Assembly: GCA_017463565.1 (NCBI GenBank)
Contig: JAFTOZ010000033.1
Span: 1-40,707, forward strand
Origin: Clostridia bacterium
Lineage (GTDB): Bacteria > Bacillota > Clostridia > Christensenellales > CAG-1252
Direction of reading: 5' to 3'
DNA: 40,707 nt
The translations under genes and the position numbers were made by a program. Shown piece after piece: positions 18,227-25,141 of this stretch. Each line of letters opens with the position of its first letter. Position 1 is the stretch's first letter. Below the pieces are notes generated by a model, which did no database searches, was not told the origin of the DNA, and saw nothing but the letters and a program-made list of their open reading frames with translations.

Positions 18227-18265
18227 AAAATACGGCATACCTCTTTTGAGATATGCCGTATTTTT
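18227..18265 (+). terminator. Terminator-like hairpin at the right end of the element
   Basis: AAAATACGGCATA (18227-18239) pairs with TATGCCGTATTTT (18252-18264), followed by a T and then the right inverted repeat. Its stem is symmetrical in A and T runs, so it can work in both directions. A weaker hairpin, CCTCCCTTgtatAAAGGG with a following T-run, lies near 18144-18169. The 280 bases from 18099 to 18378 hold no other gene. Confidence 0.7.
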
Positions 18266-18320
18266 GAAAACTGTCCTTTAGAGTGACGCTCTAATGGGGC
18301 GGCTTTTTTGTTTTGTTTCA

Positions 18321-18389
18321 GACTAATCGGCTGTTTTAGGATTAGTCGACTGTTTTGAGATGAGTCGGTTGTTTGGGATTAGTCGTCGG
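18321..18389. repeat. Imperfect 19-bp tandem repeat across the MFS stop codon
   Basis: Units begin near 18322, 18341, 18360 and 18378. The core words are TAATCGGCTGTTTT, TAGTCGACTGTTTT, GAGTCGGTTGTTT and TAGTCGTCGG, spaced 19, 19 and 18 bases. The MFS stop codon (18379-18381) lies in the last partial unit, so the array replaces the expected terminator region. Confidence 0.75.
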
Positions 18390-20121
18390 CGCCGGCCAAC
18401 ATTTCCATCTTGTCCTTGGGGGCGGAGGGCTTGCTGTCGCCGTGTTTGACGAAAAGCATCGTGACGAAGGACAGAGCCACGAAGATGGCACCGTAGGGGA
18501 ACAAAACGGACATGGTATTGAGGGCGGTCATCAAGGCACCCGACAAAATGGGGGTGACGACCTGCGCCGCCATACTGGCCGTGTAGTAGTAGCCGGTGTA
18601 TTTGCCGATATTGCTGCCCTTGGCTAGCTCGACCACCATGGGGAAGCTGTTTACGTTGATGGTTGCCCACGCAATACCTGCCAAAGAGAACAGGAGAATG
18701 ATGAGCCAATCGGGAGAGGATGCGGTGACGAAAATGGCACCCGTGAATGCGGCGGTCAAAAGACCCACACCAATGAGAATGGAGAGCTTACGACCGATTT
18801 TGCTTGCCAACAGACCTACGGGGATATACGCCACGATAGCCGCCGCTTGGGCAATCAGCAGGGTAGTGTTGTAGTCCTTGTTGAGCACGTTGACGGCGTA
18901 GACGCTATACTTGGAAGTGATGGCGTTATAGCCGATAAACCACAGGGCAACCGAAATCATGATGAAGATAAGGGAGCGGAGTTTGTCCTTGGGGAGTTTG
19001 CCTTTGGCTTCCTCGGGGGTTTCTTCCTCCGCCTCGGGATTTTGTTGGTCCAGTTGCATTTGGGCATCCAACATATCCTGATTCCAACGCTTTTCTTTGA
19101 CGGTGAGCAGGAATACCACCAGGGCAACCACCATAATGCCGCAAACGGTGAGTACGAACCAAGTATAATTCATCATTTGGTTTTTGACTTGACCCGTGCC
19201 AAAGACCATACCCAATAGCAATACGAGTATGCCACCTGCGGTACCCATCAGGTTGATGATGGCGTTGGCCTTGCTACGCAAGGGCTTGACCACCACGTCG
19301 GGCATAAGTGCCACGGCAGGGGAACGGAAAATGGCCATAGAGATGAGCACCATCAAAAGCACGATGACGAAGATAGCCAGTATCCACACGTTGTTTTTGG
19401 TGACACCTGCGGCAAACTGTGCCTCTGCCTCGCTGACCAAAGCGGAATAGCCGTTGGTGGTGCGCTGTCCCTCGGGAAGGGGCGTGCCGTCCAGATAGGT
19501 ATATTCGGCGGAAGAAAGCAGGCCGCCTGCCTTGGTCTGGATACACAGACGGTAGCTCTCGGGCGCATCGGCGGTGGGCTTGGTGTACGCATAGACCGTA
19601 TCGTAGGTAAGCTCCTCGGTGTACCACTTTTTGAGGACGTCTTGCTCCTCGGGGGTCAACTCATCGTAGAGTTTGTTGTAGTAGATCTTGGCGGTATAGT
19701 CGCGCACGGTATAGGATTGGGCGACTTCGCCGTTGGTGATGGCGTGGAATTCGCGGTTTTCTACCTCGTAGTTTTCCTCCCAATAGGTGGCCTTGGTGCC
19801 CTCGCTGACCTTTTGCAGTTGGGCGCCGTCTACGAAGGTGAGTGCCATAAAGCAAACGACCGCCAAGATGGTACCGATGAGAATGAAGGGGGTACGCTTG
19901 CCGTGTTTGCCGTTGTGCTTATCCGAAATGGCACCGAACAAGGGCAACAGGACCAAGGCAAGAATATTGTCCAGCGACATGATGACGCCCGACCATACCT
20001 GATCCAAGCCGAATTTGTTGGTGAGCATAAGGGGAACGATGGTATCGTAGGCTTGCCAGAATGCACAGATCAAGAAAAAGGCAAAGCCAACGAGCAACGT
20101 GCGTTTATAGTTGAGTTTCAT
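18379..20121 (-). CDS. MFS transporter, probable sugar carrier, with large extracytoplasmic insertion
   Basis: The 580-residue protein of the major facilitator superfamily resembles the sugar-cation (SLC45/GPH-like) carriers of Clostridia. The N-terminus has SLDNILALVLLPLFGAISDK and a basic loop KHGKRTPF. Three helices precede residue about 95. An unusual hydrophilic segment of roughly 145 residues (about 97-240, many Tyr, Glu and Thr) comes before the next helix (VWILAIFVIVLLMVLISMAI). The remaining helices are normal, with a central cytoplasmic loop near residues 340-385 that is rich in Glu and Pro. AAGGAGG lies just before the ATG, 28 bases after the phosphohexomutase gene, suggesting uptake of a hexose or a disaccharide fed into hexose phosphate. 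The substrate cannot be told. Confidence 0.85.
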   Translation of the reverse strand: MKLNYKRTLLVGFAFFLICAFWQAYDTIVPLMLTNKFGLDQVWSGVIMSLDNILALVLLPLFGAISDKHNGKHGKRTPFILIGTILAVVCFMALTFVDGAQLQKVSEGTKATYWEENYEVENREFHAITNGEVAQSYTVRDYTAKIYYNKLYDELTPEEQDVLKKWYTEELTYDTVYAYTKPTADAPESYRLCIQTKAGGLLSSAEYTYLDGTPLPEGQRTTNGYSALVSEAEAQFAAGVTKNNVWILAIFVIVLLMVLISMAIFRSPAVALMPDVVVKPLRSKANAIINLMGTAGGILVLLLGMVFGTGQVKNQMMNYTWFVLTVCGIMVVALVVFLLTVKEKRWNQDMLDAQMQLDQQNPEAEEETPEEAKGKLPKDKLRSLIFIMISVALWFIGYNAITSKYSVYAVNVLNKDYNTTLLIAQAAAIVAYIPVGLLASKIGRKLSILIGVGLLTAAFTGAIFVTASSPDWLIILLFSLAGIAWATINVNSFPMVVELAKGSNIGKYTGYYYTASMAAQVVTPILSGALMTALNTMSVLFPYGAIFVALSFVTMLFVKHGDSKPSAPKDKMEMLAGADD

Positions 20122-20132
20122 AAGTCCTCCTT

Positions 20133-20146
20133 GCGGATCTCTCCGC
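20133..20146 (-). promoter_or_regulatory. Hairpin abutting the MFS ribosome site
   Basis: GCGGA-gaga-TCCGC forms a 5-bp stem on the minus-strand transcript and ends at the base before AAGGAGG of the MFS gene. It could modulate translation of the second gene relative to the mutase. Confidence 0.45.
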
Positions 20147-20149
20147 TTT

Positions 20150-21895
20150 TTATCCTAAGAAATGGGTGGAAAGGGCGGCGATGAGCCGTGCGGCCTTTTG
20201 GGTAGCGTCGAGCGCGCTATCTCCTTTGGCGGATACGTAGACCTTGAGTTTGGGCTCGGTGCCCGAGGGGCGGGCGCATACCCAATCGCCCGAGGTGAGT
20301 GCGTAGTACATCACGCGACTCTTGGGCAGGGTGATGGGCTCTACGCGGCCGTCTGCCCACGTGCGTGTGCGTGCAGTATAATTATCGGTATAGGCAACGG
20401 CAATGCCGTCCAATTCCTCCAAGTGGCCTTGCTCGAGGGCGGTCATTTTTTGATCCATTATACTCATACCGTCCAACCCCGGGAAGGTGGTGCTTTGGCT
20501 TTGCTCTACGTAGTAGCCGTGTGCCTGATAGAGGCTCTGCAGACGGTCGTAGATACCCACACCCTGCGACTTGTAGTAGCAGACCATTTCGGCAAAGAGC
20601 ATAGCGGAAACCACCGCGTCTTTGTCCTTGGCGTGGGTGCCACACAGATAGCCGTAGCTCTCTTCGTAGCCAAACATAAAGGTGTGCTCACCCGTTTCTT
20701 TCCATTGGTTGATCTTTTCGCCGATGAATTTGAACCCTGTCAGCACGTCGTAGCAGGTAACGCCGTAGCTTTGGGCAATCTGCTTGGCGAAAGAGGTGGT
20801 GACGATGGTTTTGACAACGGCTGCGTTAGCAGGCAGAGTGCCACGCTCTACGTGACGGCGCAAGATATAGTCCATCAAAAGGGCGCCGATTTGGTTGCCG
20901 TTGAGAAGCACGAAAGTGCCGTCCTCGCGGCGTACGGCGATACCCATACGGTCAGCATCGGGGTCGGTGCCGATGACTACGTCTGAGCCAAGTTTATTTG
21001 CCAAGTCGATACCCATAGAAAGGGCCTCAGGTTGCTCGGGGTTGGGCACCTTGACGGTGGAAAAATCACAGTCGGGCGCCGCTTGCTCCGCCACTACGTC
21101 GTAGGGAATGCCCATACGGCGCAAAATCTCGGTGACAGGTTTGTAGCCTGTGCCGTGAATAGGAGTGTAGACGATACGCAGTTGCTTGGATTGCTCTTTG
21201 ACCGCCTCGGGAGAAAGAGAAAGGGCGGAAATGGCCGCAAAATAGGCCTCGTCTACCTCCTTGCCCACCACGGTGATATGGGGACTGATTGCCGCTCCGT
21301 CCAGGCCCTTGATGGCACCCGGCTCTACCGAAATGGGTTCTTGCTTGATATTGAAATAGTCGAAACTGTCGATATACGCCACGACGCGTGCGGTATTCTC
21401 GGGACTCATTTGGGCGCCGTCTGCACCGTAGACCTTGTAGCCGTTATATTCCTTGGGGTTATGCGAGGCAGTAATCATGATGCCTGCAACCGTACCCAGG
21501 TGGCCGATAGCAAAGGAGCAAAGGGGAACGGGACGCACGTCCTCGAACAGATAGACCCGTATGCCGTTGGCACCCAGTACACGTGCGGCGGCAAGGGCAA
21601 ACTCGAAACTCATACGGCGTGTATCGTAGCTGATGAGAACGCCTTGGTCGCAAGCCTTTTGGCCAAGGGAATTGATGAACGCCGCCAAACCGCGCGTAGC
21701 GCGACGGACGGTGTAGAGATTCATACGGTAGGTGCCAAGACCCAGTACACCGCGCATACCGGCGGTGCCAAAAGCCAAGGGTAGACTAAAGCGGTCGGCA
21801 AGCTCTTTGTCCTCGCGGGCAAGCGCCAAAAGTGCTTCTTTGTCTGCGGTATCTACGTTTGCTAACCAACGCTCGTAGTTGTTGAGATAGTGCAT
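20150..21895 (-). CDS. pgcA: Phosphohexomutase (phosphoglucomutase/phosphomannomutase, PgcA type)
   Basis: Interconverts hexose 1- and 6-phosphates in the cytoplasm, supplying UDP-glucose and envelope precursors. The 581 residues match the long Bacillota alpha-phosphoglucomutase form. Visible are the phosphoserine loop TASHNPKEYNGYKVYG near residue 142, the metal-binding DPDADRMG near 310, the sugar-binding GYEESYGYL, and the phosphate-binding RPSGTEPKLKVY near the C-terminus. I start at the ATG at 21895 because GGAGG is five bases upstream. A GTG at 21907 overlaps that site. It is first in a two-gene unit with the MFS transporter. PgcA versus mannose specificity is not decided by sequence. 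Confidence 0.9.
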   Translation of the reverse strand: MHYLNNYERWLANVDTADKEALLALAREDKELADRFSLPLAFGTAGMRGVLGLGTYRMNLYTVRRATRGLAAFINSLGQKACDQGVLISYDTRRMSFEFALAAARVLGANGIRVYLFEDVRPVPLCSFAIGHLGTVAGIMITASHNPKEYNGYKVYGADGAQMSPENTARVVAYIDSFDYFNIKQEPISVEPGAIKGLDGAAISPHITVVGKEVDEAYFAAISALSLSPEAVKEQSKQLRIVYTPIHGTGYKPVTEILRRMGIPYDVVAEQAAPDCDFSTVKVPNPEQPEALSMGIDLANKLGSDVVIGTDPDADRMGIAVRREDGTFVLLNGNQIGALLMDYILRRHVERGTLPANAAVVKTIVTTSFAKQIAQSYGVTCYDVLTGFKFIGEKINQWKETGEHTFMFGYEESYGYLCGTHAKDKDAVVSAMLFAEMVCYYKSQGVGIYDRLQSLYQAHGYYVEQSQSTTFPGLDGMSIMDQKMTALEQGHLEELDGIAVAYTDNYTARTRTWADGRVEPITLPKSRVMYYALTSGDWVCARPSGTEPKLKVYVSAKGDSALDATQKAARLIAALSTHFLG

Positions 21896-21921
21896 AGTGT
21901 CCTCCACGCGTGATATTTCTC

Positions 21922-21950
21922 ATTATATCAGTAAATCCCAGTTTTTACAA
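21922..21950 (-). promoter_or_regulatory. Promoter for the phosphohexomutase-MFS unit
   Basis: On the minus strand TTGTAA (21945-21950) is followed after 17 bases by TATAAT (21922-21927), with TGA before the -10 as a partial extended element. Confidence 0.8.
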
Positions 21951-21989
21951 TAGGTATATTGAAAAACACTACCTCTTCCTAGGGGAATG

Positions 21990-21998
21990 TGCTATAAT
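21990..21998 (+). promoter_or_regulatory. Extended -10 promoter placing the trmL start at its ATG
   Basis: TGCTATAAT is an extended -10 box. The TATAAT ends six bases before the trmL ATG at 22005, so transcription would start at or next to the ATG. No good -35 box stands 16-18 bases upstream. Confidence 0.7.
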
Positions 21999-22004
21999 AC
22001 ACCT

Positions 22005-22493
22005 ATGAATATCGTATTGCTTGAACCTGAGATTCCACAAAATACCGGCAACATTGCACGCACTTGTGCCGCAACCGGGGCGAAATTGCACTTGATTGAG
22101 CCTTTGGGCTTTCGCGTGGACGACCGCTCGCTGAAACGGGCAGGGTTGGACTATTGGGATAAGTTGGACGTGCGTATCTATCCAAATTGGGAGGCTTTCG
22201 TGGAGGCTAATCCCGAGGCGAGGTTGTGGTTTGCCTCGACCAAGGCACCGCAAAACTATACCGTACCCCAGTACACGCCTAACGATTATTTTGTGTTTGG
22301 TAGGGAATCGCACGGTTTGCCTGAGCCGCTGCTTGCGGCAAATTACGACAAATGCATTCGTATCCCCATGCGACCCAATTTGCGCAGTTTGAATCTGTCG
22401 AACAGCGTGGCGGTGGTGATATACGAAGCGTTGCGCCAACAGGATTTTGAAGGGTTGCAACAAGAGGGTCATTTGACGGGAAGACCCGATTAA
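22005..22493 (+). CDS. trmL: tRNA (cytidine/uridine-34 2'-O)-methyltransferase TrmL
   Basis: SPOUT-class enzyme that methylates the wobble ribose of certain leucine tRNAs using S-adenosylmethionine. The 162-residue length is typical. The N-terminal EPEIPQNTGNIARTCAATGA, the knot motif FGRESHGLP, and the C-terminal RSLNLSNSVAVVIYEALRQ are all present. I start at 22005; a frame from 21987 would begin upstream of the -10 box and cannot be transcribed from it. No Shine-Dalgarno sequence stands before the ATG (AGGGG is more than 20 bases away), consistent with a leaderless mRNA. It is on the plus strand, alone, with a strong terminator. Confidence 0.96.
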   Translation: MNIVLLEPEIPQNTGNIARTCAATGAKLHLIEPLGFRVDDRSLKRAGLDYWDKLDVRIYPNWEAFVEANPEARLWFASTKAPQNYTVPQYTPNDYFVFGRESHGLPEPLLAANYDKCIRIPMRPNLRSLNLSNSVAVVIYEALRQQDFEGLQQEGHLTGRPD

Positions 22494-22510
22494 GATTGAT
22501 TCGAAAAGAA

Positions 22511-22540
22511 AAGGGGAGTTGCGGCGGTAACTCCCTTTTT
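22511..22540 (+). terminator. Intrinsic terminator of trmL
   Basis: GGGGAGTT pairs with AACTCCC around GCGGCGGT and is followed by five T. It lies about 20 bases after the stop. Confidence 0.9.
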
Positions 22541-22544
22541 GCAT

Positions 22545-22578
22545 AAAAAAAACTGCGCCTACCCGAGGGTAAGCGCAG
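22545..22578 (-). terminator. Intrinsic terminator of the PrsA-like lipoprotein gene
   Basis: On the minus strand CTGCGCTTACCC pairs with GGGTAGGCGCAG (one mismatch) and is followed by eight T. It stands back to back with the trmL terminator in the 103-base tail-to-tail gap. Confidence 0.92.
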
Positions 22579-22596
22579 AATTTTGTACCGTCTTAC

Positions 22597-24993
22597 TTAG
22601 CCGTTTTGTTGCTCTTGTACTTGCTCGAGCAGATACTTGTAGCCGTTGGGATAGTATTGAATGTTGTCCTCCTTGAGGTTGTCGGCGTAGAAGTCACGTT
22701 GGAACTTGGCCTTTGCAGCGGAGATAGCATCGGCATACAGACTATCGTAGACGTATGCGGCGATGGTGCCCTTTGCCAAGTAGTAGGTGCTGCCGTCTTC
22801 CTTGGAAACCTTGTACTCGTTGCCGGAGGTGACTACTTCGTAGTCGTAGTTACGCACAACGTAGTCCAGACCCAACTCGACGTATTGGACGTCGTCTACG
22901 AGTTGACCGTTGTTAACGGTGCCTGCGGCGGAGTCTGCAACGTAGGCAGTCAAGGTCACGAAGTGAACGCCGTAGGTGGATACGCAGTATGCATAGCCGC
23001 CCTTACCGCCCTTGGTGGTGAGCATAAACACACCTTCTTCTTCCAACTCGGCAAGCTCGCTGGCGGGGATTGCCACACCGTCGTACTTAGCCAACATACG
23101 GCAAGCCTTGTCGAAGCTGTCGACCATACCGGAGGTGATACCCTCGGGAGTCATCACGTAGCCGTACTCTTTGTCCTTGATAGCGGTGAAAGCACCGGGA
23201 TCTTCGTTAGCCTTGTAGATCCAAGCGTTGATAGCCTCCAGTTGGGCGGCCAAACGCTCGCTCTCGGTGGCGTATACGGTGGAGTTGACAACGTCCAAGT
23301 CGGCGCTGATTTGGTCCATCACGTCGAGCACGTTCACGGGCTCGTCGTTGAGGTACTTGTTGCTGGGGCAAGCGGCGCAAGTGCAACCGTCGATGCAGCT
23401 GTACCATTGGTCAAGGGTGGTGTACTCTACACGCTCGCCCTCGTAGTTAGCACAGTGGGGGCAGGTGCAGGTCTCTTCCTCGCAAACAGCGTTGGGATCG
23501 TAGTCGGGGTTGGACAGCCACACACCAATCTTCTTGGCTTGTTGGTTACGCAAGAATTGGATAGCCTCGTCGGTAGCGGTCTTTTCGTTCTCGAAATCCT
23601 TGATGATAGCGGATTGCTCTGCGCCAAAGGAGAAGAGCACTTGAGAAATGTAGTAGTGACCGTAGGAGGGAGCGTCGTTCTCGTCCACATAGGTGGGATG
23701 AACGATGGTCAGCGCATTGTCCAAAGAGGTGGAGCTATAGGGAGTGGTGAGATATGCGGCATATTGCTCGGCAATCAAACGCTCGTACTCTGCCTCGAGT
23801 TCTGCCTCGCTGATGAGCACGGTAGCGGTGATCATATCGTCCACAGCGTTACGGATTTGGGTGGTCATATAGGAGAGCAGATAGTCGTCGTAGGTACGGA
23901 AGTTGTCCTCCAGCTGACCCAAAACACGGCTCATAGCGGTGCGGGCATACTTGAGCTCATCGTAAGCCTTGTCCAACTCGTCGCCCAAAAGACCCTCGGT
24001 GATATAGTCGTCCTCGGCGATTTCGAAGGAGAAGCGATCCAACAGAACGCTGTTGTCCTCGGCCTCGGTTTCCTCTTCCTTGGCGGGTTGCTCACGGTCG
24101 GGGCGAGCAACGACTACGCTGATAGAGAATACCTCGGAATAGTCACCGTAGGTAACCTTGATCTCCACGTCTTCTGCGGCGGTCTTGCCGTTGTAGGTAG
24201 CGATGCTGAGATACTCAACGGGAATCTCTACCTTGGAGCCGTCCTCGTAGATGGCGTTAACAACCAAACCGCGGGTGTCGATCTTGGCGGCTTCTTCGGT
24301 GCCAACCTCGTAGACCAAACGAATGGGCTTCGCTGCAAGCTCGATATCCACGAAACCGGCGGGAACTACGCTCTCTTCGTCAACCTGCACCTCGTTCTCT
24401 TGGCGAACTTCTGCCAGGTGTTGGTCGAACAACTTTTGCATTTCCTCGTTGGTGGCACGGATAGCGGCGTTGACGTAGCTATAGTCGCTGTAGCAAGCCA
24501 GAATGAGTTGCATCTCGTTCAGACGGTCGCGACGGTATGCTTTGTACTCGTCCAACTTGGTGAAGTCGTAGCGCTTGCCGGCGGTAGAGGCGGCCTTCAT
24601 AGCGGCAACCTTCACGGGGTCGGCAGTAGCGGATGCGGCATAGTAGTTGAACAAATAGTCCACACACTTCACGGTGTACAGCGCGCTCTTGGCCAAAGAC
24701 TCGTTGCTGTCTTCAAAAACTTCGTCCAGATTGTTCATATAGTTCTGGAAGGTGGCAGCATCGATGTAGCCGTATTGATAGTATTGATAGAGGTAGTTGT
24801 AGTAGCTGTAGAAGGAGGAGTAGATCTCGTTCACGTCCACAGTACCCACTCTATCACCGAAGTTGACGGTGGCGGTTACTTGATTGCCGGCACGCTCTGC
24901 GTTCAAAGGGAACATAGCGGTGTCGCAGGCAGTCAACGTAAACATAGAAGCCACGAGCATCAAAACGATAACACATAGGATGGATTTTTTCAT
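22597..24993 (-). CDS. PrsA/SurA-like secreted lipoprotein with Ig-like domain and cysteine-rich insert
   Basis: The 798-residue exported lipoprotein has a signal peptide with lipobox LTAC (cysteine near residue 23), so it is anchored outside the membrane. Residues about 30-200 are a helical, Tyr-rich, SurA/PrsA-like N-terminal region. Residues about 216-294 look like a bacterial Ig-like domain (AIYEDGSKVEIPVEYL). An acidic linker and a second helical chaperone part follow. Residues about 498-542 form an insert with two CTCxxC units. Residues about 604-690 resemble a reduced parvulin domain (YCVSTYGVHFVTLTAYV). I infer an extracytoplasmic foldase-like protein. Whether the isomerase centre is active is unclear. 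It has its own promoter, AAGGAG site and terminator. Confidence 0.78.
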   Translation of the reverse strand: MKKSILCVIVLMLVASMFTLTACDTAMFPLNAERAGNQVTATVNFGDRVGTVDVNEIYSSFYSYYNYLYQYYQYGYIDAATFQNYMNNLDEVFEDSNESLAKSALYTVKCVDYLFNYYAASATADPVKVAAMKAASTAGKRYDFTKLDEYKAYRRDRLNEMQLILACYSDYSYVNAAIRATNEEMQKLFDQHLAEVRQENEVQVDEESVVPAGFVDIELAAKPIRLVYEVGTEEAAKIDTRGLVVNAIYEDGSKVEIPVEYLSIATYNGKTAAEDVEIKVTYGDYSEVFSISVVVARPDREQPAKEEETEAEDNSVLLDRFSFEIAEDDYITEGLLGDELDKAYDELKYARTAMSRVLGQLEDNFRTYDDYLLSYMTTQIRNAVDDMITATVLISEAELEAEYERLIAEQYAAYLTTPYSSTSLDNALTIVHPTYVDENDAPSYGHYYISQVLFSFGAEQSAIIKDFENEKTATDEAIQFLRNQQAKKIGVWLSNPDYDPNAVCEEETCTCPHCANYEGERVEYTTLDQWYSCIDGCTCAACPSNKYLNDEPVNVLDVMDQISADLDVVNSTVYATESERLAAQLEAINAWIYKANEDPGAFTAIKDKEYGYVMTPEGITSGMVDSFDKACRMLAKYDGVAIPASELAELEEEGVFMLTTKGGKGGYAYCVSTYGVHFVTLTAYVADSAAGTVNNGQLVDDVQYVELGLDYVVRNYDYEVVTSGNEYKVSKEDGSTYYLAKGTIAAYVYDSLYADAISAAKAKFQRDFYADNLKEDNIQYYPNGYKYLLEQVQEQQNG

Positions 24994-25049
24994 GTTTTCT
25001 CCTTGACTTGCGATCGCTTACGCGACCGCGCGTATAATTACACGCAACT

Positions 25050-25078
25050 ATTATACATAAAAATGTCTGTATGGGCAA
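25050..25078 (-). promoter_or_regulatory. Promoter for the PrsA-like lipoprotein gene
   Basis: On the minus strand TTGCCC (25073-25078) is followed after 17 bases by TATAAT (25050-25055). The leader of about 55 bases contains the CG-rich alternating words GCGCGTATA and TTACGCG. The rest of the gap to mfd has only a weak CTTTTGGCAAAAG palindrome after the mfd stop. Confidence 0.75.
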
Positions 25079-25141
25079 ACGTTTTGTGAATCATTTCGCT
25101 GAAAATAATCGTTATTCTTGAATCTTTTGCCAAAAGTTGGG

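Larger units (their letters stand above)
17530..18308 (+). mobile_element. 0.78-kb AT-rich element with two-part inverted-repeat ends and one cargo gene
   Basis: Both ends carry the same two-part inverted repeat. The outer arm AAAAAGCCGCTCC (17530-17542) matches the right end at 18296-18308 in 12 of 13 positions. The inner arm ACTCTTAAGGACAGTTTTT (17554-17572) matches 18266-18284 in 17 of 19. The arms are separated by 11 bases on both sides. Inside lie a terminator-like hairpin AAACCGCAGA...TCTGCGGTTT (17604-17630), a promoter, one small gene and a second terminator-like hairpin. No transposase is present and no clear target duplication is seen, so it would be non-autonomous. Alternatively, only the inner 17554-18284 part moved and it split a terminator stem. 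Confidence 0.7.

Noticed and set aside
17518-18316. GTTTTG on both sides of the AT-rich element as a target-site duplication
   Set aside because: The two copies are not adjacent to the inverted-repeat ends (seven or more bases intervene on the left) and the word is simple, so it is not a convincing duplication.
22606-24978. 790-codon open frame opposite the PrsA-like lipoprotein gene
   Set aside because: It is the antisense shadow of a gene with a signal peptide, lipobox, promoter and terminator; its own product has no recognisable domain.
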